Positions 21,026 through 30,119 of a DNA stretch of 64,000 nt are shown one piece after another. The stretch is from positions 744,001-808,000 of the forward strand of contig NZ_FTPR01000001.1 of NCBI RefSeq assembly GCF_900156505.1, given 5' to 3'. The first letter of the stretch is position 1; every line of letters begins with the position of its first letter. The notes under the pieces were generated by a model. The model made no database searches, was not told the DNA's origin, and worked only from the letters and a program-made list of their open reading frames with translations. Source of the DNA: Yoonia rosea. Its GTDB lineage: Bacteria > Pseudomonadota > Alphaproteobacteria > Rhodobacterales > Rhodobacteraceae. Position numbers and translations under genes: made by a program.

Positions 21026-23770
21026 TTATTCTGTGACGGGGTTTTCCTCATCCTCGCCCTGGTCGGCAATCCAGGCCACGCTGACCACGGTTTCGCCCTT
21101 GCCGGTGTCGAACACTTTGACGCCACCAGCCCCGCGTGAGCGGAAGGAAATCCCTTCAACAGGCACGCGGATGGACTGACCGGTCGAGGTGACCAGCATG
21201 ATCTGGTCGGACATCTCCACAGGGAAGGATGTGACCAAAGGACCGCCGCGCATCGCCTTGTCCATCGCGGCCACACCCATGCCGCCACGTCCGCGCACTG
21301 GGTAGTCATGGCTGGAAGACAGCTTGCCGGACCCTTTTGCCGTGATCGTCAGGATCAGGTTTTCGGCCGCAGACATCTCTGCATAGCGTTCTTGGGTGAT
21401 CGCACCTGCGACAGCCTCCTCCTCGTCATCGACCTCGGCGTCATCGGCCAAACCGGCCATTGCGCGGCGCATTTTCAGATAGGCGGCACGCTCTTCGGCC
21501 TCGGCCTTGAAGTGGCGGATGATCGACATGGACACGACCTTGTCGTCGCCCTGCAGACGGATCCCGCGTACACCCACCGAACTGCGCGAGTTGAAAATGC
21601 GCACGTCGGTGGCGGGGAAACGGATGGCGCGCCCGCTGTCGGTGACCAGCATCACATCATCATCATTGGATGCAATACGCGCGTTAATCAGCGTGGTATC
21701 CGCATGTTCATCCTCGAATTTCATCGCAATCTTGCCATTGCGCATGACATTGGTGAAATCCGATAGCTTGTTGCGGCGCACAGTACCTGCCGAGGTCGCA
21801 AAGACGACCTGAAGGTCATCCCATTCTTCCTCGGGGCGGTCGACAGGCATGATCGCGGCAATGGAAACACCCGGCGGAATTGGCAGGATGTTCACGATTG
21901 CCTTGCCCTTGGCGGTGCGGCTGCCCAGCGGCAGACGCCATGTTTTCAGCTTGTAAACCATGCCGTCGGTCGTGAAGAACAACAGCTGCGTATGGGTATT
22001 TGCGACGAAGAGGGTGGTTACCACGTCTTCTTCTTTGGTGGCCATGGACGACAGGCCCTTACCACCACGCCGTTGCGCGCGGAAATCAGCGAGGGCCGTG
22101 CGTTTGATGTACCCGCCCGAGGTCACGGTCACGACCATATCCTCTTTCTCGATCAGGTCCTCGTCTTCCATGTCGCCCGACCAGTCGACGATTTCGGTGC
22201 GGCGCGGCACGGCGAAAAGATCGCGCACCTCGGTCAACTCGTCACGGATGATCTGCATGATGCGTTCGCGTGAGCCCAGAATTTCAAGGTATTCGCGGAT
22301 TTTTCCAGCGAGTTCCTGCAGCTCGTCTGTGACTTCTTTCACGCCGATCTGTGTCAGGCGTTGCAAACGCAACTCAAGGATCGCGCGCGCTTGCGCTTCG
22401 GACAGGTTATAGGTGCCGTCTTCATTCGCAGGATGGGTCGGATCGTCGATCAGCTTGATGTATTCAAGGATCGCTTCTGCAGGCCAGCGGCGCGTCATCA
22501 GCTTTTCGCGCGCTGTCGCGGCGTCGGCGGACGAGCGAATGGTCGCTACAACCTCATCAATATTGGTGACAGCAACGGCCAGACCGCACAGCAGGTGCGA
22601 GCGTTCGCGCGCCTTGCGCAATTCATATGCGGTGCGGCGTGCCACCACATCTTCGCGGAAATCGACGAACGCGGTCAGGAAGGCACGCAGGGTCAACTGC
22701 TCGGGCTTGCCGCCGTTCAGCGCCAGCATGTTGCAGCCGAAATAGGTTTGCATCGGGGTAAAGCGGAAGAGCTGGTTCAGTACCACTTCGGCTGTGGCAT
22801 CACGCTTGAGTTCGACCACCACGCGCACACCGTTGCGATCGGATTCGTCCTGCACGTGGGCGATGCCTTCGATCTTCTTGTCGCGCGCAGCCTCTGCGAT
22901 CCGGTCAATCATTGAGGCTTTGTTCACCTGATATGGAATCTCATTGATCACAATGGCATAGCGGTCTTTGCGAATTTCCTCGACCACTGTCTTGGCACGG
23001 ACAATGACGGACCCACGGCCTTCAAGATAGGCTTTGCGCGCACCCGCGCGGCCCAGAATAATCCCGCCAGTCGGGAAATCGGGGGCAGGGATATACTCGA
23101 TCAATTCCTCTGACGTCATGTCGGGATTGTCGATCAGCGCGAGCGTGGCGTCGATCACTTCGCCCAGGTTATGGGGCGGGATATTCGTGGCCATGCCCAC
23201 GGCAATACCACCGGCGCCATTGACCAGCATATTGGGATAACGCGCAGGCAGAACCGTCGGTTCACGGTCCTTGCCATCATAGTTGTCCTGAAAATCAACG
23301 GTGTCCTTGTCGATATCCGCCAGCAGATAGACCGCAGGTTGGTCCATCCGCACCTCGGTATAGCGATAGGCCGCCGCACGGTCGCCATCCATCGAACCAA
23401 AGTTGCCTTGCCCATCCAAAAGCACCAGCGACATTGAGAAATCCTGCGCCATCCGCACCAGCGCATCATAGATCGCGCTATCACCGTGGGGGTGGTATTT
23501 ACCCATTGTCTCGGCCACCGGACGTGATGATTTCCGGTAAGGTTTGTCCGGTGTGTTGCCCGTACCATGCATCGCGTACAAAATCCGGCGGTGCACCGGT
23601 TTCAGACCATCGCGCAAATCCGGAATCGCGCGCGACACGATGACGCTCATGGCGTAATCCAGATAGCTGGTCTTCAGCTCATGCTCGATCGTGACAGAAG
23701 GCCCCTCATACGCAGGGCGCATGGGCGGGTTTTCTTCATCGTTTTCAGGTGTTTCTGGGGTATCGTTCAC
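21026..23770 (-). CDS. gyrA: DNA gyrase subunit A
   Basis: A 914-residue topoisomerase subunit that breaks and rejoins DNA for negative supercoiling. The catalytic tyrosine is Y137 in YRYTEVRM. The quinolone-determining region [17 protein letters not shown] has Ser and Asp at the two classical resistance positions, the sensitive-type residues. The GyrA box RAQRRGGKG is present. The annotated start is GTG 23770 with GGCGGA upstream, which gives an acidic 16-residue tail. ATG 23722 is an alternative. About 120 residues between the C-terminal blades are rich in acidic residues ([12 protein letters not shown]), an insertion common in the family. Confidence 0.97.
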   Translation of the reverse strand: MNDTPETPENDEENPPMRPAYEGPSVTIEHELKTSYLDYAMSVIVSRAIPDLRDGLKPVHRRILYAMHGTGNTPDKPYRKSSRPVAETMGKYHPHGDSAIYDALVRMAQDFSMSLVLLDGQGNFGSMDGDRAAAYRYTEVRMDQPAVYLLADIDKDTVDFQDNYDGKDREPTVLPARYPNMLVNGAGGIAVGMATNIPPHNLGEVIDATLALIDNPDMTSEELIEYIPAPDFPTGGIILGRAGARKAYLEGRGSVIVRAKTVVEEIRKDRYAIVINEIPYQVNKASMIDRIAEAARDKKIEGIAHVQDESDRNGVRVVVELKRDATAEVVLNQLFRFTPMQTYFGCNMLALNGGKPEQLTLRAFLTAFVDFREDVVARRTAYELRKARERSHLLCGLAVAVTNIDEVVATIRSSADAATAREKLMTRRWPAEAILEYIKLIDDPTHPANEDGTYNLSEAQARAILELRLQRLTQIGVKEVTDELQELAGKIREYLEILGSRERIMQIIRDELTEVRDLFAVPRRTEIVDWSGDMEDEDLIEKEDMVVTVTSGGYIKRTALADFRAQRRGGKGLSSMATKEEDVVTTLFVANTHTQLLFFTTDGMVYKLKTWRLPLGSRTAKGKAIVNILPIPPGVSIAAIMPVDRPEEEWDDLQVVFATSAGTVRRNKLSDFTNVMRNGKIAMKFEDEHADTTLINARIASNDDDVMLVTDSGRAIRFPATDVRIFNSRSSVGVRGIRLQGDDKVVSMSIIRHFKAEAEERAAYLKMRRAMAGLADDAEVDDEEEAVAGAITQERYAEMSAAENLILTITAKGSGKLSSSHDYPVRGRGGMGVAAMDKAMRGGPLVTSFPVEMSDQIMLVTSTGQSIRVPVEGISFRSRGAGGVKVFDTGKGETVVSVAWIADQGEDEENPVTE

Positions 23771-23966
23771 GTGATCCGCCTGTTGGTTTTTGGACTGCTA
23801 CATCTGGTTGGAGCCACTCTATCAGACACTTGATATGGGGTGCAATGATGGATGCAGTCAGGCGTTAGCAGCCACACGGACATGCTGCTAATATATTGTT
23901 TTTGTTGACATAATTTTATCCGGTGGAATCATGAAGCAGGGGCAAATGTGAGCAAGGAAAAATAAC

Positions 23967-24233
23967 ATGCCATCAGAAACCGAATTGATGTTGAAGGGTT
24001 ACGGGCTGACGACAGCCGAGATGTTCTATCACATGCCGGACTACCCACATGTGCTAAACACCTTTGTCTGGCAGGACTATGATTTGGCACCCGACCACGA
24101 CAAGCTTTTGAATTTCATCAGCTTTTGGCGCAAAGAGTTGGAAGGGCCGCTACATTCCGTGCGATTTGTCCATCGCAAGATGATCAGCCCGGGTGAATGG
24201 CGGCATGTGACAGGCGAATTTACCTATCACTAA
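23967..24233 (+). CDS. Usg family protein
   Basis: An 88-residue protein with the Usg signature: LMLKGYGLTTAEMFYHMPDY, FVWQDYDLAPD and a C-terminal IRFVH/HVTGEF-like segment (VRFVHRKM). Usg proteins are small alphaproteobacterial proteins of unknown function, named after a gene once found near trp genes in other bacteria. AAGGA precedes the ATG. It stands alone between gyrA and a small lipoprotein. Confidence 0.88.
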   Translation: MPSETELMLKGYGLTTAEMFYHMPDYPHVLNTFVWQDYDLAPDHDKLLNFISFWRKELEGPLHSVRFVHRKMISPGEWRHVTGEFTYH

Positions 24234-24236
24234 GCC

Positions 24237-24353
24237 CTAAAACTGTCCGGGCGTCGGTTGTGGGACAAGCGGGATATCACGGGCAGGCGCAGTGCAAGCG
24301 GCCAGCGTGAGAAGGCCAATCAGTGCGGTTAGAAGAAGGGTCCTTTTGTACAT
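24237..24353 (-). CDS. 38-residue lipoprotein
   Basis: A short leftward gene encoding MYKRTLLLTALIGLL, then a lipobox (LAAC) and a short proline-rich mature part (ARDIPLVPQPTPGQF). After lipid attachment only about 19 residues remain. AAGG lies nine bases before the ATG, with an A-rich stretch upstream. The size and lipobox are similar to entericidin-like peptides, although the mature sequence is not of that type. It ends four bases after the usg stop, tail to tail. The function is unknown. Confidence 0.68.
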   Translation of the reverse strand: MYKRTLLLTALIGLLTLAACTAPARDIPLVPQPTPGQF

Positions 24354-24442
24354 GAAGACATACCTTTTTTTGTTCTTTGCCTACCAATAGACGCGGCAGA
24401 TTCTTTCGAAAAGGTAGATAATGCGTCTTTACGAAAAACCGC

Positions 24443-25489
24443 CTATCCCGCGCGCTTGATCATCCCGAACAGATCGCGCGGATCATCAGGATCGGCAATC
24501 AGGTCCAGATCAAGATAATAGGGCGTATCTTGGATTTTGCGGTGCACGTAGCGCAACGCACTGAAATCCTCGATGGCGAAACCGACACCATCAAAAAGCG
24601 TGACTTCACCGGCCGATTTACGCCCTGCCTGCGCACCTGTGATCACTTGCCAAAGCTCGGTCACCGGGTGATCGGCGGGCATCTGCTGAATTTCGCCTTC
24701 AATCCGCGTTTGAGGCGGGTATTCGACGAAAATCGAAGACCGCGCCACAATATCGCGGTGCAATTCTGTCTTGCCGGGGCAATCGCCGCCGATAGCATTA
24801 ATATGCACGCCCGCACCGACCATATTGTCGGTCAGAATCGTTTGCATATCCTTATCCGCAGTCGCCACCGTGATCACGTCTGCGCCTTCAATCGCCTCTT
24901 CCGGCGTTGTGCAGGGGGTGATGTGAAAGCCAAGTCCCGCAAGGTTTTTCATGCATTTCTCGGTCGCGGCACTGTCGATGTCGTACAGGCGGATATTGTC
25001 GATCCCGCAGACCGCCTTGATCGCGAGGCACTGGAACTCCGACTGCGCGCCATTGCCGATCATTGCCATTGTTTTGGCATCAGGGGACGCCAGATGTTTT
25101 GTTGCGACGGCCGACATCGCACCGGTACGCAACGCCGTCAGGATCGTCATTTCCGAAAACAGCAGCGGATAGCCGCTATAGACGTCTGAAAGCACACCAA
25201 AGGCCGTGACCGTTTGCAGGCCTTCTTTCATGTTCTTGGGGTGGCCGTTGACATATTTGAAGCCGTAGAATTTGCCATCAGAGGTTGGCATCAATTCAAT
25301 GACACCTACGTCCGAGTGGCTGCCCACACGTGGTGTTTTGTCAAACAACTCCCAACGGGCGAAATCCGCTTCGATCTCATTTGCGAGATCGGCCAGAAAT
25401 GCCTCAATGCCGATGTGATGCACCAGACGCATCATGTTATCGACGCTGACAAAGGGCACCATGGCGCGCTGCGATGCTTTCAGGCTCAT
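24443..25489 (-). CDS. Ornithine cyclodeaminase
   Basis: A 348-residue enzyme of the ornithine cyclodeaminase/mu-crystallin family that converts ornithine to proline and ammonia. The Rossmann motif IGNGAQSEFQ and the substrate region LTALRTGAMSAVA are clear, and the length is typical of the true OCD branch. The start overlaps the arginase stop by four bases (ATGA). Arginase makes ornithine from arginine, so the pair forms an arginine-to-proline route. A divergent Lrp-type regulator lies next to arginase. Confidence 0.93.
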   Translation of the reverse strand: MSLKASQRAMVPFVSVDNMMRLVHHIGIEAFLADLANEIEADFARWELFDKTPRVGSHSDVGVIELMPTSDGKFYGFKYVNGHPKNMKEGLQTVTAFGVLSDVYSGYPLLFSEMTILTALRTGAMSAVATKHLASPDAKTMAMIGNGAQSEFQCLAIKAVCGIDNIRLYDIDSAATEKCMKNLAGLGFHITPCTTPEEAIEGADVITVATADKDMQTILTDNMVGAGVHINAIGGDCPGKTELHRDIVARSSIFVEYPPQTRIEGEIQQMPADHPVTELWQVITGAQAGRKSAGEVTLFDGVGFAIEDFSALRYVHRKIQDTPYYLDLDLIADPDDPRDLFGMIKRAG

Positions 25490-26415
25490 TTCTTATCTCG
25501 TGTTGGGCGGTCAAAGACGCGACGGCCAAGAAGGGATGCGGTCAAATCGACCATCAGGTTCGCGGTGGTGCCGCGGTCATCCAGAAAGGGGTTCAACTCG
25601 ACAAGGTCGAGCGAGGTGACAAGTTCACTGTCCGACAAGATCTCCATCACCAGATGCCCTTCGCGTACGGTCGCACCGCCCGGCACCGTGGTGCCGACAG
25701 CAGGGGCGACAGAGGGATCAAGGAAATCGACGTCCAGCGATACGTGCAGCATGCCATCCACAGCCGCGACGCGTTCCAAAAACGCTTTCAGCGGGGTGCT
25801 GATCCCTTCCTCATCGATCCGGCGCATATCGACCAGTTCAACATCACCGCCCGCAAGGACCGCATGTTCAGCCTCATCGACAGAACGCAGACCGATCATG
25901 CAGATATTCTGCGTCTCGACCTTGGCGGGCAGGGGTGGAAAGGCGTCAAACCCGTCGCGTCCTGTCACGTAACCCACGGGTGTTCCATGCAGATTGCCAC
26001 TGTCAGAAGTATCGGGCGTGTGAATGTCGCTATGCGCATCCAGCCATAGCGCAAAGAAAGGGCGGCCCAGCTTTTGCGCATGGGCGGCCATGCCCGCCAC
26101 GGTGCCCGCGGCCAAAGCATGATCGCCACCAAGGAAAATGGGCATGCCGCGCGGGGCGGCCTCCTGCGCGGCGGCCATTAAGGTCTGGGTCCAGCCGATA
26201 TTCTCCGCCAGCTTGTGCACCAGCGGGTTTTTCGGGGCGGCCACCGTGACATCGGCAGGTGCCAGATTGCCGATATCTTCAACCGTATGGCCAAGTTTCG
26301 TGATCGCCTCGGCAATGCCGGCGGTGCGGTAGGCGTCGGGGCCCATCAGGCAGCCCTGGCGGCGTTTGCCACAGTCCACAGGGGCGCCAATCAATATGCA
26401 GTGTTTTTGTGTCAT
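25486..26415 (-). CDS. Arginase
   Basis: A 309-residue manganese enzyme that splits arginine into ornithine and urea. The metal ligands are in GGDHA (96-100), WLDAHSD (125-130) and SLDVDFLDP. The specificity loop NLHGTPVG (141-148) fits arginase rather than agmatinase. The start MTQKHCILIGAP at ATG 26415 is the family start; a longer frame to 26487 would run into the regulator. It is coupled to ornithine cyclodeaminase by a four-base overlap. Confidence 0.94.
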   Translation of the reverse strand: MTQKHCILIGAPVDCGKRRQGCLMGPDAYRTAGIAEAITKLGHTVEDIGNLAPADVTVAAPKNPLVHKLAENIGWTQTLMAAAQEAAPRGMPIFLGGDHALAAGTVAGMAAHAQKLGRPFFALWLDAHSDIHTPDTSDSGNLHGTPVGYVTGRDGFDAFPPLPAKVETQNICMIGLRSVDEAEHAVLAGGDVELVDMRRIDEEGISTPLKAFLERVAAVDGMLHVSLDVDFLDPSVAPAVGTTVPGGATVREGHLVMEILSDSELVTSLDLVELNPFLDDRGTTANLMVDLTASLLGRRVFDRPTRDKK

Positions 26416-26445
26416 GGTCAGAGTGTTGCCCAAAACAGGGGGTGG

Positions 26446-26496
26446 GTTAAGCGTGCAAATTGTGCAAAATGTAAATGGATTACACAAAATGGATAA
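26446..26496. promoter_or_regulatory. Candidate Lrp operator between arginase and its regulator
   Basis: The AT-rich divergent intergenic region holds a series of related words: TGCAAATTGTGCAAAATG, then TTACACAAAATGG. CAAAATG appears twice, about 25 bases apart. Lrp-type regulators typically bind such degenerate repeats. Binding has not been shown. Confidence 0.35.
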
Positions 26497-26501
26497 TACG
26501 A

Positions 26502-26921
26502 ATGGACGAATTGGATGCTCACCTGATCGCTGCCTTGAAACGCAACGGGCGCGCGTCGCTGTCCGAGCTTGCCGCCCAGCTTGGCGTCACCCGCAGCACG
26601 GTGCGCGTGCGCCTAGACCGGTTGGTCCAAGGGGGCGAGATCGCGGGATTTACGGTGCTGACAAGGTCAGACGTGCGGCCTGATCCTGTGCGCGGTCTGA
26701 TGATGCTGGAAATCGCGGGGCGCGGGGCCGAGAAGGTGATGAAGCAACTGCAAAGGATGACTGAAGTACAGGCGGTCCATTCCACCAATGGCACATGGGA
26801 TCTGATCGCCGAGATCGGAACCGACACGCTGGAAACATTCGATCAGGTGCTGTTTGCGATCCGGCGTCTGGAAGGTGTCACGCGCTCCGAGACGAACCTG
26901 CTGCTGTCGACGCGCCGCTAA
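26502..26921 (+). CDS. Lrp/AsnC family regulator
   Basis: A 139-residue protein: MDELDAHLIAALKRNGR, then a helix-turn-helix (ASLSELAAQLGVTRSTVRVR) and a RAM ligand-binding domain (about 65-139). It is divergent from arginase, so control of arginine catabolism is likely, with arginine or ornithine as possible effectors. ATG 26502 gives the usual family N-terminus. An in-frame ATG at about 26475 would add nine residues and overlap the putative operator. Its last 44 bases overlap the convergent dsbB gene. Confidence 0.86.
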   Translation: MDELDAHLIAALKRNGRASLSELAAQLGVTRSTVRVRLDRLVQGGEIAGFTVLTRSDVRPDPVRGLMMLEIAGRGAEKVMKQLQRMTEVQAVHSTNGTWDLIAEIGTDTLETFDQVLFAIRRLEGVTRSETNLLLSTRR

Positions 26922-27369
26922 GCCGGACTGCGATGATCCAGCCGATCACCAGACCAATCGAGAAAATCGCGTTCCAACTGGCCATAGAGAGCGAAAACAG
27001 CTCCCAGCTGACCTGATCACACATCACAACGCGCGGGCCTGTAACGGTCAGCAGGTCCGCACCGGTTAGCCCTTCGAGGCTACTTCCGCCTGTACAGCTG
27101 CTCGGGCCTTCCCACCAATCGCGTTCGACGCCGGTATGAAACACGCCAATCGCTGCGGTTGTTGCGGCGGCAATGGCGCCAAGCAAAGGCAGAACACGGC
27201 CCGGAAACCGCAAGGCCAAGAGACCGATCAGGATTGCGGCCGCATGGGGCCAGCGTTGCCACAGGCACATCGCGCAGGGAGGATAACCCAGCGCCTGAAA
27301 CAAAAAGGCGCCGGCCAGCAATGCGGCAGATCCACCCGCAGACAACAAGATCATCAGGTTTCTGGTCAT
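26878..27369 (-). CDS. dsbB: Disulfide bond formation protein B
   Basis: A 163-residue inner-membrane protein with four predicted membrane segments. The quinone-linked pair C32-C35 (GYPPCAMCLWQR) and the second periplasmic pair C92 and C117 are present. DsbB reoxidises DsbA and passes electrons to quinone. The start ATG 27369 overlaps the stop of the upstream DedA-like gene by four bases. The 3' end runs 44 bases into the convergent Lrp gene, and both reading frames are intact there. Confidence 0.9.
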   Translation of the reverse strand: MTRNLMILLSAGGSAALLAGAFLFQALGYPPCAMCLWQRWPHAAAILIGLLALRFPGRVLPLLGAIAAATTAAIGVFHTGVERDWWEGPSSCTGGSSLEGLTGADLLTVTGPRVVMCDQVSWELFSLSMASWNAIFSIGLVIGWIIAVRLSGASTAAGSSRSA

Positions 27370-27944
27370 AACAATCCAATCATAGCGAATCCCGCGATCA
27401 GGAGCACGCAAAAGACGATGAACACCAATCCGAGCCGACGTTCGATAAAGTCGCGGATCGGTGCGCCGAATTTCCACAAAAGCGCGGCGACAAGGAAGAA
27501 CCTGAGCGCGCGCGCAAAAATGGACGACACGATAAAGACGGACAAGGGCAGACCGGTGACACCCGAGGCGATTGTAATCACCTTGAACGGCAGGAATGTG
27601 ACACCTGCCACCACCACGGCCCATGCGCCATATTCGTTGAAAACAGCCGACATCTCGGCAAAACTCGCGTCTTTGCCATAAAGCGCGAGGATCGGCTGGC
27701 CGATCGTCTCCATCAAGACAGCGCCAATGTAATAGCCGAACAGGCCCCCCGCCACGGAGGCGACGGTGGCGACGGCCGCAATCAAAAAGGCACGCGAAGG
27801 CCGTGCAATAATCATCGGGATCATCAGCACGTCGGGCGGGATAGGAAAAAACGAGGACTCAATAAATGACACAAACGCCAACACCCAAAGGGCGTAGGGC
27901 GACTGCGCGCTTGAAATCGTCCAGTTGTAAAGCCTGCGTAACAT
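27366..27944 (-). CDS. YqaA/DedA-like membrane protein
   Basis: A 192-residue membrane protein of the SNARE-associated (VTT/DedA) superfamily. The signature re-entrant region is FIESSFFPIPPDVLMIPM near residue 25, and FGYYIGAVL and FLPFKVITIASG follow. Family members are proposed to move lipids or protons across the inner membrane. ATG 27944 gives the family start MLRRLYNWTIS. It is coupled to dsbB by an ATGA overlap and is divergent from ypfJ. Confidence 0.87.
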   Translation of the reverse strand: MLRRLYNWTISSAQSPYALWVLAFVSFIESSFFPIPPDVLMIPMIIARPSRAFLIAAVATVASVAGGLFGYYIGAVLMETIGQPILALYGKDASFAEMSAVFNEYGAWAVVVAGVTFLPFKVITIASGVTGLPLSVFIVSSIFARALRFFLVAALLWKFGAPIRDFIERRLGLVFIVFCVLLIAGFAMIGLL

Positions 27945-28054
27945 CTTCTGCCCGATGGTTTTGTGCCTTAGGCCACGAAGTGCCCCTATCGTCAAGCTTG
28001 CGTCGTTCAGGGGAGCATCTAAACTGCTGGCAAACGCCCGACAGGAGATAAGCG

Positions 28055-28906
28055 ATGAAGTGGCAGGGACGACGTGGAAGCGGCAATATCGAAGACCGCC
28101 GGCGGCGCAGCGGGACCCGGCGGGCAGGGGGGATCGGTGGGATCGCAGGGGTCCTGATTTTGCTTGCAGGTCTGTATTTCGGGGTGGATACAAGCCAGTT
28201 CGTCGATCTCGGCGGCGTTGGTGTGCAGAGCAGCGCAGAAACCGAAATCACACCCGCGGATGAACGCGCCGCACAGTTTGTGTCGGTCACGCTTGCGGAT
28301 ACAGAAGAGGTCTGGACCGATATTTTTGCGCGCCAGCTCGGCCAGACTTATGATCCGCCGACGCTCGTGCTGTTCAAGGGCCAGACACGTTCAGCCTGCG
28401 GCGGGGCATCTGCAGCAACCGGGCCATTCTATTGTCCGCCGGAACGCAAAGCCTTTCTCGACACAGCGTTTTTTACGACGATGGAGGACCGTCTGGGCGC
28501 CGGTGGAGATTTTGCCGCCGCTTATGTGGTCGCCCATGAGGTCGCGCATCACGTACAGAATGAATTGGGCATACTGGGGCAGGTCAACCAGATGCGCGCA
28601 CAAATGAGCGCGGCTGATTCCAATGCCATGTCCGTCAGGGTCGAACTTCAGGCGGATTGCCTTTCGGGGATATGGGCCCGTACCGCGCAGGAAAAATTCG
28701 GCAGCCTCGAGCGCGGCGATATTGCCGAGGCGATGAACGCCGCCGCACAAATCGGCGATGATACCCTGCAACGCAACGCAGGGCAGCGCGTGCAACCCCA
28801 TACTTTTACCCATGGGACCAGCGAACAAAGGCAGCGCTGGTTCCAGCGCGGATTGGACAGCGGCAACCTTGCGGATTGTGACACGTTCTCGACCAACCGT
28901 TTGTGA
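28055..28906 (+). CDS. ypfJ: YpfJ-type neutral zinc metallopeptidase
   Basis: A 283-residue protein. A basic N-terminus and one membrane segment (about residues 27-43) precede a periplasmic domain with the zinc motif HEVAHH (161-166) and the downstream acidic ligand in VELQADC. Cys residues in SACGG and FYCPP are conserved in the family. AGGAG lies seven bases before the ATG. The substrate is unknown. It is followed by tRNA-Leu. Confidence 0.92.
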   Translation: MKWQGRRGSGNIEDRRRRSGTRRAGGIGGIAGVLILLAGLYFGVDTSQFVDLGGVGVQSSAETEITPADERAAQFVSVTLADTEEVWTDIFARQLGQTYDPPTLVLFKGQTRSACGGASAATGPFYCPPERKAFLDTAFFTTMEDRLGAGGDFAAAYVVAHEVAHHVQNELGILGQVNQMRAQMSAADSNAMSVRVELQADCLSGIWARTAQEKFGSLERGDIAEAMNAAAQIGDDTLQRNAGQRVQPHTFTHGTSEQRQRWFQRGLDSGNLADCDTFSTNRL

Positions 28907-28955
28907 TAAATCACGATTGACGCGCCCGAATAGGGGCATTAGGAGAAGCGCTGTT

Positions 28956-29041
28956 GCCGATGTGGCGGAATGGTAGACGCAGGGGATTCAAAATCCCCCG
29001 ATAGCAATATCGTGAGAGTTCGAGTCTCTCCATCGGCACCA
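28956..29041 (+). tRNA. tRNA-Leu (anticodon CAA)
   Basis: The acceptor arm GCCGATG pairs with CATCGGC, followed by discriminator A and an encoded CCA. The anticodon stem GGGGA/TCCCC holds the loop TTCAAAA, giving anticodon CAA, which reads UUG. A long variable arm (CGATAGCAATATCG) is typical of Leu tRNA, and the T arm has GTTCGAGTC. A weak -35 (TTGACG, 28917-28922) lies upstream. A perfect 7-base hairpin, ACTGGTC (29041-29047) with GACCAGT (29058-29064), follows immediately. Confidence 0.97.
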
Positions 29042-29420
29042 CTGGTCCTGCTTGTATGACCAGTCCGCGTTTCTCCACCAAGGGTTGTGACTTTCTGCAG
29101 GAAAGACACAACATGAGCATATTTTAGCCAAATTTGTATGATTCAAGCTGAGGGGGTCTTTCCTTTAACGGACTATCTATGTCTTTGTGTGTACATAGTA
29201 TTTTAGCCGTCAGGACGCCCGGAACATTAAGAGTGTGGCGCGCCTCAAATAGACAAGAGGCAGAGGTCGAGATCCATTTGCTGGGTGACAGATCTATGCG
29301 TTCAAAGCAGCCTGTGAATGGGCTTGGTTCAAGAGTTGGAATTGCAAGGACCCTTTGTTGGGGCCGCCGCAACGATGAGATGAGTGGTCGGATGCCCGTG
29401 GATTTTAAGGCTGGTTTGAC
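29042..29420. other. Gap between tRNA-Leu and the Hint gene
   Basis: After the hairpin at 29041-29064 the sequence is AT-richer than its surroundings up to about 29220. The only rightward frame of note is the 81-codon one described separately. No integrase, repeat of the tRNA end or other island marker was seen. Confidence 0.4.
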
Positions 29421-29424
29421 ATGA
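29179..29424 (+). CDS. Possible 81-residue protein of unknown identity
   Basis: An open frame starting MSLCVHSILAV whose stop overlaps the Hint gene ATG by four bases (ATGA), an arrangement often seen for real coupled genes here. However, there is no clear ribosome site and the sequence matches no family I know. Its middle part (residues 26-60) is rich in Arg and Gly. It may be a decayed gene or chance. Confidence 0.3.
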   Translation: MSLCVHSILAVRTPGTLRVWRASNRQEAEVEIHLLGDRSMRSKQPVNGLGSRVGIARTLCWGRRNDEMSGRMPVDFKAGLT

Positions 29425-30119
29425 CGCGTGACACGCAGAACAAGCTGTCAACCGACATTGATAGCGACAACACGGATACAGCGGCAGGGGCCGATTTCGT
29501 TCACAGCTTTCATGAACTTGAGCGCGTGGTGCCTTGCTTTACCCCAGGGACGATGATTGCAACCCCGCGCGGTGAGGTGGCGGTTGAAACGCTGAAGGCA
29601 GGCGGCCGTATTCTGACCCGCGACAATGGTATTCAAGCCATAAACTGGGTCGGTCAAAAGCGGCTTGATTTCATGGAACTGAAAAAGGCGCCACAACTGC
29701 GGCCGATCGTCATTGCCGCCGGCGCACTTGGCGACGGAATGCCGGAACGGGACATGATGGTGTCGCCGACCCACCGTGTCCTGATCACGTCGCACAAGGC
29801 AGAACTCTATTTTGGCCAGTCTGAAATTCTCGTGCCCGCCAAGTATATGCTGGCATTAGAGGGAGTATCAGTCTCGGATCAGCCCTATGTCACCTATATC
29901 CACATGATGTGCGAAAATCACGAGATCGTACTCGCTGACGGCGCTTGGAGCGAGAGCTTCCAGCCCGGCGACCACACACTCAAGGGCTTTGACGAGGATC
30001 AGCGCGAAGAACTCTTTGCACTGTTCCCCGAGTTGGCAACCGAAGAGGGGCTTGCCGCCTATCGCGCAGCGCGACGGACTTTGGGCAAGCGTGAAGCGGC
30101 CCTTTTGTTCACGTCCTAG
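29421..30119 (+). CDS. Hint (hedgehog/intein-type) domain protein
   Basis: A 232-residue protein. After a 35-residue polar N-terminus comes a Hint fold beginning at C39 (VPCFTPGTMIATPRGEVAVE), with the TH motif (MVSPTHRVLI) and a closing strand near ENHEIVLADGAWSESF. These are the landmarks of Hint domains common in Roseobacter genomes. The Cys-Phe start and TxxH block needed for N-S shift chemistry are present. No obvious partner (secreted toxin or extein) is attached, so its role is unknown. It converges with the MobA-like gene with an 11-base overlap. Confidence 0.84.
   Translation: MTRDTQNKLSTDIDSDNTDTAAGADFVHSFHELERVVPCFTPGTMIATPRGEVAVETLKAGGRILTRDNGIQAINWVGQKRLDFMELKKAPQLRPIVIAAGALGDGMPERDMMVSPTHRVLITSHKAELYFGQSEILVPAKYMLALEGVSVSDQPYVTYIHMMCENHEIVLADGAWSESFQPGDHTLKGFDEDQREELFALFPELATEEGLAAYRAARRTLGKREAALLFTS

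Noticed and set aside
28956..29064. tRNA-Leu as a phage or island integration site
   Set aside because: No repeat of the tRNA 3' end and no integrase were found in the window.
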